Positions 8,465 to 17,031 of a stretch of DNA of 64,000 bases are shown one piece after another. The stretch lies in the NCBI GenBank assembly GCA_021155965.1, contig JAJNBJ010000001.1, positions 248,001-312,000 on the forward strand, given 5' to 3'. A program made the position numbers and the translations under genes. This stretch comes from Flavipsychrobacter sp. Its GTDB lineage: Bacteria; Bacteroidota; Bacteroidia; Chitinophagales; Chitinophagaceae. Within the stretch, counting starts at the first letter, position 1, and each line of letters begins with the position of its first letter. The notes beneath the pieces were generated by a model, which did not search any database, was not told the DNA's origin, and saw only the letters and a program-made list of their open reading frames with translations.

Positions 8465-9373
8465 TTATTCCTTCCCCGCCCTCAGCAGTATTTCTTTTTC
8501 CTCGGCAGAAAGTGAATTGTAACCCTTCTGGTTTATTTTATCCAGTATATCGTCTATCCTTTTTTGGGAAACACCATTCACCATTTCCTGCCTGCTGCTA
8601 CCCCAGCGGGCATCCTGTTTTTTTGAGCGAAGGCCCGGATCGAAGGTACTGTTTACCTTCGAGCTGAAAGAGTACATCCATTCACCCGGCCTGTAACCTG
8701 CTTTCAATAGTTTCACGTAGCCATAGCCCATCAGGCCACCCCCCACCATCAGCAGAATGACCGGCAGGTAAAAACCGGAGCCCATCAGCATCAGGAACGC
8801 AAATATGCCTGCAACCACAAGTATGTGAATTCTAAAGGTTTCTGTTATGTAAAAACGGTATTGCGGGGCCAGTGTTACTGCTGCTGTTGCCAGGCCCACC
8901 AGCCCTGCCTGTGGTGTAAGCAAACTCGCGATCTGCGATTGCTTACCCGGAAATAGCTGTACTAACAGGTAAAAAACTCCGCCGGTGACCAGGCTGTACG
9001 TATAAAGCGGTATCACCTGCTTATGCCCAACCAGCATCTGCACCAGCGATCCGAAGCAATATAGCCACAGCATATTGCTCAGCATATTCAATAAGAAGCT
9101 AAGGTTAAATTGGCCCGTATAGTTGAACCAGCCGTAGGTAAGTATCGTCCAGAAACGGTATTTAAACCCGGATAAAGGAGGTAATCCTATATTTGGTAAA
9201 AAGTAATGCAAAAAATTAGACGCATCTCCCTCATAAACGATCTGCAAAATACCCCAGGTAACACCCAGCATCACAGAAGCCCCGGCCGAAAAAAAGATAA
9301 GTTGCAGTACGGCATTATTGGAGTATCCCGGTATATATAATAGTCCTGATCTTTTTCTTCCTGTATTCATCAC
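8465..9373 (-). CDS. Rhomboid-like protein without catalytic residues, C-terminal helical tail
   Basis: A 302-residue multi-pass membrane protein with the rhomboid layout. It is the last gene of the tatC-rpiB-rhomboid operon, 25 bases after the active rhomboid. Where active rhomboids have GxSG it has PQAG (about 154-157), so the serine is alanine. The TM6 HIGG is replaced by MVGG, and the TM2 HxxxN by NMLSN or similar. The C-terminus (about 265-302: RIDDILDKINQKGYNSLSAEEKEILLRAG) is a helical domain often found at the end of Bacteroidota rhomboids. It is most likely a pseudoprotease that binds substrates or partners, as iRhoms do; that role is inferred. Confidence 0.78.
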   Translation of the reverse strand: MMNTGRKRSGLLYIPGYSNNAVLQLIFFSAGASVMLGVTWGILQIVYEGDASNFLHYFLPNIGLPPLSGFKYRFWTILTYGWFNYTGQFNLSFLLNMLSNMLWLYCFGSLVQMLVGHKQVIPLYTYSLVTGGVFYLLVQLFPGKQSQIASLLTPQAGLVGLATAAVTLAPQYRFYITETFRIHILVVAGIFAFLMLMGSGFYLPVILLMVGGGLMGYGYVKLLKAGYRPGEWMYSFSSKVNSTFDPGLRSKKQDARWGSSRQEMVNGVSQKRIDDILDKINQKGYNSLSAEEKEILLRAGKE

Positions 9374-9398
9374 CTCAGCAAATAGTACTCTAAATTTA

Positions 9399-10214
9399 TT
9401 AATAAAACCGGTCTTTGTAACTGTTCTTCCATATTCTTAACAATATGAAAGCAAAGAGCATGCCACCTATATGGGCAAAGTGCGCAATATTGTCGCCGGC
9501 AGAATTCTGGATACCTAAAAACAGTTCGAATACAGCATATATGCCAACAAACCATTTTGCTTTTATCGGCATAGGGGGGATTAACAGCATTAATTCAGTA
9601 TTCGGGAACAAATATCCAAAAGCGAACAACAGCCCGAAAACAGCGCCCGATGCACCTACTGTTTCCTCGTTAAGGTGTGATTTTAATATTTCAATTGATT
9701 GGCCCGCATATTGCATCGATGTTGGGTCGTTTCTCCATGCATTCACAAGTTGGTTGGCATAATCAGCATTATAGCGGATAGGGTATTGGTTTGCTATCGC
9801 AACAAAGTCTTGCACATTGGGGTGTTGCTGGTACTGCTGCAGTGCCTGCAAAAAAGGCATGTGCTGGTAGGTGAGTACACCCAGGTGGCAAAGCGCCGCT
9901 CCTAGCCCGCACACCAGGTAAAACGTCAGGAACCGTTTAGGGCCCCATACATTTTCCAGTATCCGCCCGAACATCCATAACGCAAACATGTTGAAGAAGA
10001 TATGCGTCATGCTGCCATGCATGAACATATGCGTGATCATCTGCCACCAGCGGAACTCCGGCGATCTCCAGAAGTGCAGGGCAAACATGCCGTCAAAATC
10101 CACGCCACGCATGCTCATCACGTTCTGTAAAAGAAAAACCAGTACATTAATAATGACCAGGTTCTTTACAACTGTGGGTATTGACTGGAAGCGTCCGTTA
10201 TCGGTTTGAAACAT
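9399..10214 (-). CDS. Rhomboid intramembrane serine protease
   Basis: A 271-residue GlpG-type rhomboid that cuts membrane proteins within the bilayer. The nucleophile is Ser189 in GASGAVFG and the base is His248 in AHFAHIGG; the oxyanion-side HxxxN is H71-N75 (HIFFN). About 60 residues between TM2-3 and TM4 (115-180) form an extra soluble loop rich in Q and N, longer than in GlpG. The gene is third in the operon tatC-rpiB-rhomboid-pseudorhomboid, 32 bases after rpiB. Catalytic residues are intact, so I expect activity. Confidence 0.92.
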   Translation of the reverse strand: MFQTDNGRFQSIPTVVKNLVIINVLVFLLQNVMSMRGVDFDGMFALHFWRSPEFRWWQMITHMFMHGSMTHIFFNMFALWMFGRILENVWGPKRFLTFYLVCGLGAALCHLGVLTYQHMPFLQALQQYQQHPNVQDFVAIANQYPIRYNADYANQLVNAWRNDPTSMQYAGQSIEILKSHLNEETVGASGAVFGLLFAFGYLFPNTELMLLIPPMPIKAKWFVGIYAVFELFLGIQNSAGDNIAHFAHIGGMLFAFILLRIWKNSYKDRFY

Positions 10215-10246
10215 GGTTCCGGGATTGTGCCGTTAAGGCAAATTAC

Positions 10247-10696
10247 TTATATTTTTTCAACTCTTCTTTCGTGCCGCCCGCCTTCAAATGCAGTAGCTAA
10301 AAATACATTCGCCATTTTCTCAGCGGTCTCAAAGGGAACAAAACGAGCGGGTATGCAGATAATATTTGCATTGTTATGCTGCCGTGCAAGTGATGCAAGT
10401 TCATCATTCCAGCAGAGGGCAGCGCGTATGCCTTTATGTTTGTTGGCAGCCATGCACACACCATTGCCGCTGCCACAAACCAGTATGCCCGCTGTGGCCT
10501 GGCCATTTTCCACCATTTCAGCAACAGGGTGGGCAAAATCAGGGTAGTCAACACTGTCAAGGCTGTAACAGCCTTTGTCGGCTACCTGCCAGCCGGCATC
10601 AGTAAGCATTTTTTTTAAGGTTTCTTTATATTCAAAACCGGCATGGTCTGCGCCTATAGCTATCGGCAGTTTGTTGCTGAAGGTTAAACTACTCAT
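10247..10696 (-). CDS. rpiB: Ribose-5-phosphate isomerase B
   Basis: RpiB interconverts ribose 5-phosphate and ribulose 5-phosphate in the pentose phosphate pathway. The 149-residue product has the family motifs IAIGADHAGFEYK at the N-terminus, SVDYPDFAHPVA, LVCGSGNGVCMAANK with the active-site cysteine, and a C-terminal GGRHERRVEKI. Length is typical. The start codon lies within the end of tatC (8-base overlap), so the two genes are translationally coupled. Confidence 0.96.
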   Translation of the reverse strand: MSSLTFSNKLPIAIGADHAGFEYKETLKKMLTDAGWQVADKGCYSLDSVDYPDFAHPVAEMVENGQATAGILVCGSGNGVCMAANKHKGIRAALCWNDELASLARQHNNANIICIPARFVPFETAEKMANVFLATAFEGGRHERRVEKI

Positions 10697-11552
10697 TATC
10701 GTTATTTTTCAATGCTTGTTTTTGCTTCCTAATTCTCATTGCGCGCCCGCTTATCTTAACGGATATTTCGAAAAGGATGTATAAAGGTACAAATATCAGC
10801 AGGCAACTGAATACATCCGGCGGCGCTATTATCATAGCCAGGATGAACAGGAGTAAAAAAGCATGCCTGCGTTTTGCTTTTAAAAATGCCGGGGTTAGTA
10901 TGCCTATGCGCGAAAGGAAAAATACCAGCATGGGCAATTCAAATACCACACCCAATGCCAGTATCAGGTTGCTCATGGTATCGTAATAGTTTTCTATCGT
11001 AATGATATTCTCGAACAAGGGACTTAACTGGTAGTTGCCGAAGAAATTAATGGTATAGGGCGCAACAATGAAATAGGCGAACATCACGCCCATGAAAAAA
11101 AGCAACGAACACCAGAACACGATACCCCGTGCTGCCCTTACCTCGTTAGTCTTAAGGGCAGGCTTGATGAATTTCCATAATTCCCACAATATATACGGAA
11201 ATACAATAATAAAACCTAGCATCACCGATACCGATAAGCTCATCATGAACTGGCCCGTAACAGCTGTATTCTGAAAACGCATATTAACATCGTCCATACA
11301 AAACGCATCAGAATGGAGCAGTCGCCCAAGGGCGCAAAATGCACGGTAAGAAATGAAATCCTTGTGTGCAGGCCCTAATATTATGTTATCAAATATCCAT
11401 TCAACCTTGATAAACACCAGTATCGCACCAACAACAACGGCAATTGCAGAGCGCACAATATGCCACCGCAACTCCTCGATATGGTCGAGAAAATTCATTT
11501 CCGCCTGTGGATTGGCATTGCGACTACTGAGGAATTTATTAAAAACGCCCAC
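10689..11552 (-). CDS. tatC: Twin-arginine translocase subunit TatC
   Basis: TatC is the receptor of the twin-arginine pathway, which exports folded proteins carrying RR signals. The 287-residue product begins with the conserved cytoplasmic EMNFLDHIEELRWHIVRS, has six membrane segments, and contains the FPYILWELWKFIKPAL block. The first periplasmic loop is enlarged, as is usual in Bacteroidota. No tatA gene is present in the window. A Tat-type substrate candidate, the YgiD-like protein at 59038, is. First gene of a four-gene minus-strand operon. Confidence 0.96.
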   Translation of the reverse strand: MGVFNKFLSSRNANPQAEMNFLDHIEELRWHIVRSAIAVVVGAILVFIKVEWIFDNIILGPAHKDFISYRAFCALGRLLHSDAFCMDDVNMRFQNTAVTGQFMMSLSVSVMLGFIIVFPYILWELWKFIKPALKTNEVRAARGIVFWCSLLFFMGVMFAYFIVAPYTINFFGNYQLSPLFENIITIENYYDTMSNLILALGVVFELPMLVFFLSRIGILTPAFLKAKRRHAFLLLFILAMIIAPPDVFSCLLIFVPLYILFEISVKISGRAMRIRKQKQALKNNDNE

Positions 11553-11571
11553 TATTTAAACTTAGGATGCG

Positions 11572-11579
11572 CAAAATTA
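11572..11579 (-). promoter_or_regulatory. -7 element for the tatC operon
   Basis: On the minus strand this is TAATTTTG, a match to TAnnTTTG, 19 bases before the tatC ATG. No convincing -33 element seen. Confidence 0.5.
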
Positions 11580-11639
11580 CGCTTTAGTTGGAAGAAAAAT
11601 GGGATTAAAGTACTTTTATGATCCACAATTCAAACCAAA

Positions 11640-13742
11640 ATGACAAACAGAATTAACCTTAAATGGGCAATACCGGTTATGGCTTTAAGCACACAACTGT
11701 TCACTACCGGCTGTGGCAATGAGGCCGCCAATACAGCTAAAACAACAACCGACACTGTTGCGGCGCCAGTGGGTTTTGACCCCAATTTTAATGTAGAGGC
11801 ACAGGCATTCGGAGACCTGCAGGTGCTGCGCTACGAAGTGCCGGGTTTCAATAACCTTACATTGCAGCAGAAAAAATTGGCATATTACCTGTACGAGGCT
11901 GCGCTCTGCGGCAGGGACATCATTTATGACCAGAAAAGCAAGTATGGCATCCTGCTGCGTAAAACATTGGAAACTGTTTATGGTTCGTATAACGGAGACA
12001 AAAATTCTGAAGACTGGAAGAAATTTCAGGACTACTGCGGCAGGTTCTGGTTCAGCAATGGCAACCACCACCACTATAGCAACGCCAAATTCATCCCTGA
12101 ATGTTCATACGAATATTTTACAGGCTTGGTAAAAGGCAGTGATACGGCATCGTTACCAAAAGAGGCAGGTGAAAGCACGGAGAAATTCCTTGCACGTATA
12201 AAACCAATGCTGTACGATATGAAGTTTGAACCAAAGGTAGTTGACCTGAGGCCGAATATCGATAACGTGGTAAACTCATCCAACAACTTTTATGAGGGCG
12301 TAACACAGAAGGAAGTAGAGGCTTACTATGCAAAGTTCGATACTAAGGGCGATGCACCATCGTGGGGGCTGAACAGCAAAGTGGTGAAGGAGAACGGGGT
12401 AGTAACTGAAAAAGTATGGAAGAGCGGTGGCATGTATGGCGCAGCTATAGATAAAATAATTGGCTGGCTGGAGAAAGCAGCAGGCGTGGCTGAAGATGCA
12501 ACCCAAAAGAAGTCGTTGGAACTATTGGCGCAATACTACAAGACCGGCGACCTGAAAATATTTGATGAATACAGCATTGCATGGGTAGATACTGCTTCTC
12601 ATGCCAGTATAGATGCCGTGAATGGATTTATAGAAGTGTACCTGGATGCCATTGGCAAAAAAGGTAGCTATGAAAGTACCGTTTCGTTGAAGGACATGGA
12701 ATCAACAAAACGCATTGCTGCTATTGCAAAAGAAGCACAATGGTTCGAGGATAATTCGTCTATTATGCCTGAGCATAAAAAGAAAGAAGTAAAAGGCATA
12801 ACTGCAAAAGCTATCACTGTGATCGTAGAAAGCGGAGATGCAGCTCCAAGCACACCGATCGGCATCAACCTGCCGAATGCAGACTGGATAAGGAAGAACC
12901 ATGGCTCTAAATCGGTATCATTGAGCAATATCGTTCACTCGTACAATGTAAGCAGTGCAAAGAGCGGTATGCTTGATGAGTTTGCAGTGAATGATACAGT
13001 TCGTGACCGTATGAAGAAGTATGGTGCATTGTCATCAGACCTGCATACCGATATGCATGAGTGCATAGGCCATGCATCAGGACAAATAAACGAAGGTGTG
13101 GAAACTACCGATAAAACATTGAAGAACTATGCAAGCTGCCTGGAAGAAGCACGTGCCGACCTGGTGGCGCTTTACTTTGTAATGGACAAAAAGCTGGTGG
13201 ACATAGGCGTTATGCCCAGCCTTGAAGTGGGCATGGCAGAATATGATAGCTACCTGATGAACGGTATGATGACCCAGCTTACCCGCCTGAAACCGGGAGA
13301 GCAACTGGAAGAGGCACACATGCGTAACCGTGCGCTGAATGCACGCTGGGTATATGAGCACGGCAAAAAAGACAATGTAGTGGAGTTCGTAAAGAAAGAT
13401 GGCAAGACCTATGTACGTGTGAACGACTATAACAAATGCCGTGAATTATTTGGCCAGTTGCTGCGCGAGATACAGCGCATCAAATCTGAAGGCGATTATA
13501 AGGCCGGCAAAGACTTGGTGGAAACTTATGGTGTAAAAGTTGATCCGGTCCTGCACAAAGAAGTGCTGGAGCGTTTTGCGAAGCTGGGTATAAAACCATA
13601 CAAAGGCTTTATACAACCAAAGCTTGTACCGGTGATTAACGGCAATGATATCACGGATGTAAAGATCGAATACCCGGACAATTTCTTCCAGCAAATGATG
13701 GAGTACGGTAAGAACTACGCCTACCTGCCGGTGAAGAATTAA
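11640..13742 (+). CDS. Dipeptidyl-peptidase III-like zinc metallopeptidase (M49), lipoprotein
   Basis: A 700-residue M49-family peptidase that should remove dipeptides from the N-terminus of oligopeptides. The zinc site HExxGH is HECIGH near residue 473, and the third ligand and support residues are in EEARADLVALYF about 45 residues on. A lipobox (FTTGC, Cys25) marks it as a lipoprotein, so the active site is outside the cytoplasm, unlike eukaryotic DPP III. Length fits the Bacteroidota branch. A single gene with its own terminator (13763-13794). It diverges from the tatC operon. Confidence 0.9.
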   Translation: MTNRINLKWAIPVMALSTQLFTTGCGNEAANTAKTTTDTVAAPVGFDPNFNVEAQAFGDLQVLRYEVPGFNNLTLQQKKLAYYLYEAALCGRDIIYDQKSKYGILLRKTLETVYGSYNGDKNSEDWKKFQDYCGRFWFSNGNHHHYSNAKFIPECSYEYFTGLVKGSDTASLPKEAGESTEKFLARIKPMLYDMKFEPKVVDLRPNIDNVVNSSNNFYEGVTQKEVEAYYAKFDTKGDAPSWGLNSKVVKENGVVTEKVWKSGGMYGAAIDKIIGWLEKAAGVAEDATQKKSLELLAQYYKTGDLKIFDEYSIAWVDTASHASIDAVNGFIEVYLDAIGKKGSYESTVSLKDMESTKRIAAIAKEAQWFEDNSSIMPEHKKKEVKGITAKAITVIVESGDAAPSTPIGINLPNADWIRKNHGSKSVSLSNIVHSYNVSSAKSGMLDEFAVNDTVRDRMKKYGALSSDLHTDMHECIGHASGQINEGVETTDKTLKNYASCLEEARADLVALYFVMDKKLVDIGVMPSLEVGMAEYDSYLMNGMMTQLTRLKPGEQLEEAHMRNRALNARWVYEHGKKDNVVEFVKKDGKTYVRVNDYNKCRELFGQLLREIQRIKSEGDYKAGKDLVETYGVKVDPVLHKEVLERFAKLGIKPYKGFIQPKLVPVINGNDITDVKIEYPDNFFQQMMEYGKNYAYLPVKN

Positions 13743-13762
13743 TTGAATTGTGTGAAAAAATT

Positions 13763-13794
13763 AAAAACGCGGAACTTATAAGTTCCGCGTTTTT
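13763..13794. terminator. Bidirectional terminator between convergent genes
   Basis: A perfect 15-bp inverted repeat, AAAAACGCGGAACTT followed after AT by its reverse complement, with A-runs on the left and T-runs on the right. Both strands therefore end in a U-tract. It lies between the M49 peptidase gene and the convergent DUF6624-like gene. Confidence 0.9.
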
Positions 13795-13854
13795 AAAATA
13801 ATGATGTGCTACGAAATTGACACCCTGGCCCGGTTACTATTTAGTCTCTTTCTC

Positions 13855-14811
13855 TTATCCCTTCGTAGGATGCTTCTTTTTATACTCCACAAGGTCCCAC
13901 CGCACATTAAAGTACTTCAGGTACTCCGCCAATGGGTTCAGTCCTACTTCTGCTCTGCGTTTATCTACATTGTCTGGGTCTTCCAGTTCCCCGTTGAACA
14001 AACCATCTTTATCACTTTCCACCTGGCTGCCGTATACCTGTTTTCTGCCGTGGCGCAGGTTTACGCGGTCTTCAAGCAGGGCAAGGTGCGATGCAGAGGC
14101 CTTTTTATTCTTTACCGCTTCGCGCATTATGGGCAAATATTTATCCTGCACCGTAATATCAGCATGTTGTATTACTGCCCAAACTGCCTGGCTGCCCCGC
14201 CAACCTACAATATCTGTCCCCGGCCACCCATATTGGTCAATTATAGCGACCACCTTAATTTGGTTTAGCGAATCATGATAATTTTGGTTCGCCCAGAGTT
14301 CCTTCATCTCTTTTGAATCTTGCCCGTATTTCGCTTTCACCTCGTTTATTTGTTTCCGGTATTGTTGGTCGGTTTCGTATATAGTATCTAACATCGCAGC
14401 TAACGGCTTATTATAGTTAGCCTCTGCTTTCTCTTTATTCTGTTTCACGAGGTCGCATAGCGGCTGCCAGCGCTTATCGCTCCGCAGGCTGCTAAGGTCA
14501 GCGTCGGTGGTCAGGTGGGAGTAATTGGAAAAATTTCCTTTGGTGGCAATGCGTTCCAGGTTGATGAAAGCAGAATCTATATTACCCGCAAGCGCCCATG
14601 AGCAGGCAGCATCATAGCGGTCGTTTGTGAACCCTTTGCCTCCAAATGCGGCAAATGCTTTGGAATATGCCTCAGCAGATTCTTTATACTGCTTCGCCCT
14701 GTAATATTCACTGCCCTTACTTATCCATTGCTTGTATTCAGTATCAGATTGCGCGCAGCATAATAATGAAGACAGGAAAAAGGCTGCAAAGAGAATAGTA
14801 TTTTTTACCAT
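13855..14811 (-). CDS. Secreted TPR plus DUF6624-like protein
   Basis: A 318-residue protein with a signal peptide ending LLCCAQ. One or two TPR-like repeats follow (about 25-130: GSEYYRAKQYKESAEAYSKAF... and DAACSWALAGNIDSAFINLERI). The C-terminal half matches what I know of DUF6624: DQYGWPGTDIVGWRGSQAVWAVIQHAD, then LLEDRVNLRHGRKQVYGSQV. Function of that domain is not known to me. The two Cys before the cleavage site could instead act as a lipobox. Monocistronic, convergent with the M49 gene. Confidence 0.8.
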   Translation of the reverse strand: MVKNTILFAAFFLSSLLCCAQSDTEYKQWISKGSEYYRAKQYKESAEAYSKAFAAFGGKGFTNDRYDAACSWALAGNIDSAFINLERIATKGNFSNYSHLTTDADLSSLRSDKRWQPLCDLVKQNKEKAEANYNKPLAAMLDTIYETDQQYRKQINEVKAKYGQDSKEMKELWANQNYHDSLNQIKVVAIIDQYGWPGTDIVGWRGSQAVWAVIQHADITVQDKYLPIMREAVKNKKASASHLALLEDRVNLRHGRKQVYGSQVESDKDGLFNGELEDPDNVDKRRAEVGLNPLAEYLKYFNVRWDLVEYKKKHPTKG

Positions 14812-14871
14812 AGCCGATAATTTTCAGGGTTACGAATATTACCAAATTATAAAATTCCGCGCGTATGCAAT

Positions 14872-14900
14872 AAAAAAGCCCGGATATTATCCGGACTTTA
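14872..14900 (-). terminator. Rho-independent terminator of the etfBA operon
   Basis: A hairpin CCGGAT-ATT-ATCCGG extended by four A:T/G:C pairs after one mismatch. Read on the minus strand it is followed by GCTTTTTTA. It lies about 75 bases after the etfA stop. Confidence 0.75.
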
Positions 14901-14915
14901 ACAATATTGATAAAA

Positions 14916-14975
14916 CATCTCCCTCTCCACCTGCGGAACATCTCCCTCTCCACAGGTGGAGAGGGTTGGGGTGAG
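14916..14975. repeat. REP-like repeat directly after the etfA stop codon
   Basis: On the plus strand it contains CCCTCTCCAC-AG-GTGGAGAGGG (14944-14965), flanked by CATCT on the left and TTGGGGTGAGG on the right. A second, incomplete copy (CATCTCCCTCTCCACCTG) lies at 14916-14933. On the minus strand it follows the etfA TAA without a gap. A second full copy lies at 15987-16025. Confidence 0.8.
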
Positions 14976-14976
14976 G

Positions 14977-15951
14977 TTAATGGTTCGCCTTAAATCTCTT
15001 CACCGCCTCTGTAAGCTTCGGTATCACTTCCAGAGCATCGCCCAATACACCATAGTTAGCCGCGCTGAAGAAAGGAGCCTCTGCATCTTTATTAATAACC
15101 ACTATGGTCTTGGAGCCGTTAACACCAGCCAGGTGTTGTATAGCACCTGAGATACCTACTGCTATATAAAGGTTAGGGCGAATAGTACCGCCTGTCTGGC
15201 CAACATGCTCATGGTGCGGGCGCCAGTGGCTGTCGGCTACCGGGCGGCTGCATGCCAATGCAGCGCCTAACTCTTTAGCAAGGCCTTCCAGCACATGCCA
15301 GTTCTCGGGACCTTTCAAACCGCGGCCGCCGCTCACTACCAGTTCAGCTTCCGAAAGCGGAACACTGCCGCTTGCCTTGCTCACTTCTTTCACCTGTATG
15401 GAGAAATCTTTATCGTCAAAAGCTATATCCAAATTCTCCACAGTTGCGCTGCCTTCACCCTTCACTACCTGGAAAGTATTAGGCATCAGCGTGATCACCT
15501 TTACATCGCTGGTAACATTCACAAAAGCAAATGCCTTACCCGAGAATACGTTCTTCTTTACCACAAATCCTTTAGAGAGATCAGGGTAGCCAACTGCTCC
15601 GGCTACCATCCCTGCTTTCAGGCGTGCAGCAAGGCGTGGGCTCACTGCTTTACCCACCGTATCATGCAGGCCAACTATCACTTTTGCGCTTTCTTTCTGC
15701 GCTGCAGCAAGCATCACCTTGGTATAAGCACGCGAGTTAAAATTCTCCAGGCGGCTTTCTGTAGTGTGCAGCACTTTATTGGCACCATAAGCACCAAGGC
15801 CCTGCATTGCAGCATTGTCCACATTGCCAACAGCTACCGCCGTTACGCTTGTGCCCAGCTCTTTTGCAACATGTGCAGCATATTGCACTGCCTCAAGCGA
15901 TTTCTTCTTAAAAACTCCTTGCGAATGTTCAACTAAAACAAGTACGCTCAT
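14977..15951 (-). CDS. etfA: Electron transfer flavoprotein alpha subunit
   Basis: The alpha subunit holds FAD and passes electrons from acyl-CoA dehydrogenases to the respiratory chain. The 324-residue product has an N-terminal nucleotide-fold domain ([12 protein letters not shown]) and a C-terminal FAD domain with [38 protein letters not shown] and [10 protein letters not shown]. Length is normal. It follows etfB on the minus strand after 74 bases, which are filled by a REP-like repeat and an octamer array ending three bases before the ATG. Confidence 0.96.
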   Translation of the reverse strand: MSVLVLVEHSQGVFKKKSLEAVQYAAHVAKELGTSVTAVAVGNVDNAAMQGLGAYGANKVLHTTESRLENFNSRAYTKVMLAAAQKESAKVIVGLHDTVGKAVSPRLAARLKAGMVAGAVGYPDLSKGFVVKKNVFSGKAFAFVNVTSDVKVITLMPNTFQVVKGEGSATVENLDIAFDDKDFSIQVKEVSKASGSVPLSEAELVVSGGRGLKGPENWHVLEGLAKELGAALACSRPVADSHWRPHHEHVGQTGGTIRPNLYIAVGISGAIQHLAGVNGSKTIVVINKDAEAPFFSAANYGVLGDALEVIPKLTEAVKRFKANH

Positions 15952-15954
15952 TAC

Positions 15955-15986
15955 GTTAATCAGTTAAAAAGTTAAATGGTTAATTA
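15955..15986 (-). repeat. Four tandem octamers directly before the etfA start codon
   Basis: On the plus strand the units are GTTAATCA, GTTAAAAA, GTTAAATG and GTTAATTA, exactly eight bases each. In the sense of etfA they read NNNTTAAC four times, and the last unit ends three bases before ATG. The same arrangement occurs before the hddC-like gene and rseP. Confidence 0.8.
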
Positions 15987-16025
15987 CATCTCCCTCTCCA
16001 CCTGTGGAGAGGGTCGGGGTGAGGT
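15987..16025. repeat. REP-like repeat directly after the etfB stop codon
   Basis: Second copy of the etfA downstream repeat: CCCTCTCCAC-CT-GTGGAGAGGG at 15992-16013, with CATCT to the left and TCGGGGTGAGG to the right. The loop dinucleotide is the complement of that in the other copy. On the minus strand it follows the etfB TAA by one base. Confidence 0.8.
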
Positions 16026-16769
16026 TTAGATCACCTTCGCTTCAGTGTGCAGCAAGTTCACCAGTTCATCCATATTGTCGGCAGATATCATCTTCACACC
16101 TGTTTTTGCTGGTGGCAGTTCATAGCCTACAATTGTGCTCACGGTATCAACTGCTGCTGGTGCTACCACTTTCAGTGGCTTAGTGCGTGCCGCCATAATG
16201 CCGCGCATATTTGGTATGCGTGCCTCAGCCACACCTTTTTGGCAGCTTATTACCAGTGGCAAGCTACAGGCGTCGGTTTCTTCGCCACCCTCAATTTCAC
16301 GCGTCACTGTTGCAGTGCCGCCTGCAATATCTATTTTGGCAGCAAAGCCCAGGTAATTCATATCCAATAACTCAGCAACCATAGCACCTACAGTGCCGTT
16401 GTTATAATCTATAGATTCTTTACCGCACAACACCAGGTCATAACCATCGGTTTTTGCGTATTCAGCTATTTGTGCCGCAACCGCATAAGTGTCGTTGCTG
16501 TCGGTGTCTATACGTATGGCTTCATCGCCGCCAAGTGCCAGCGCCTTACGGATAACCGGCTCGGCATCAGCCTTGCCCACCGTTACCAGGTGAACAGCCG
16601 TAGCCACACCGGCCTCTTTCAGCTCAAGTGCGCGCACCAGCGAGTACCACTCATCATACGGATTGATGATGAAAGTAACCCCCTGTGTATTGAAATGTGT
16701 ATTGTTATCGCTGAACGCGACCTTGGTAGTAGTGTCCGGAACCGGGCAGATACAAACTAATATCTTCAT
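16026..16769 (-). CDS. etfB: Electron transfer flavoprotein beta subunit
   Basis: The beta subunit binds AMP and forms the heterodimer with EtfA. The 247-residue product starts MKILVCICPVPDTTTKVAF and contains INPYDEWYSLVRALELKEAG, DLVLCGKESIDYNNGTVGAMVAELL and the C-terminal PNMRGIMAARTKPLKVV recognition loop. First gene of the etfBA operon, with a -7 element at 16813-16820. Confidence 0.96.
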   Translation of the reverse strand: MKILVCICPVPDTTTKVAFSDNNTHFNTQGVTFIINPYDEWYSLVRALELKEAGVATAVHLVTVGKADAEPVIRKALALGGDEAIRIDTDSNDTYAVAAQIAEYAKTDGYDLVLCGKESIDYNNGTVGAMVAELLDMNYLGFAAKIDIAGGTATVTREIEGGEETDACSLPLVISCQKGVAEARIPNMRGIMAARTKPLKVVAPAAVDTVSTIVGYELPPAKTGVKMISADNMDELVNLLHTEAKVI

Positions 16770-16812
16770 AATATTAAAATATTATCGCCTGTATAAGGCT
16801 AAAAACAGGCTG

Positions 16813-16820
16813 CAAAAGTA
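16813..16820 (-). promoter_or_regulatory. -7 element for etfBA
   Basis: Minus-strand TACTTTTG followed by CA, a full TAnnTTTG match 43 bases before the etfB ATG. Confidence 0.55.
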
Positions 16821-16845
16821 GGCAAAAAAACACAACTGTCTTAGG

Positions 16846-17031
16846 TTAAATGGAAGGTATTTCAAGTTGCTTGCAGATCTTTTTACATAAAAGATTATCT
16901 AACTCCTGATGCCTGCCAACCGCAGATTGTTTACCGTTGGTCTTGTTCCGGTATATTGAGTGATTGCTTCCTTCACGTAGAAGTTCACAATTATTGGTCT
17001 TAAGATGTTTAATAAGGTCTGCTCTCTTCAT
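16846..17031 (-). CDS. hicA: HicA-type mRNA interferase toxin
   Basis: A 61-residue double-stranded-RNA-binding-fold protein. It starts MKRADLIKHLKTNNCELLREGSNHSIYRN, where the histidine in GSNHSIY is the known catalytic residue of the family, and continues with AVGRHQEL. HicA cuts mRNA and is blocked by HicB. The start codon overlaps the hicB stop codon by one base, so the order is antitoxin then toxin, the reverse of the E. coli hicAB order but common elsewhere. Confidence 0.9.
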   Translation of the reverse strand: MKRADLIKHLKTNNCELLREGSNHSIYRNKTNGKQSAVGRHQELDNLLCKKICKQLEIPSI

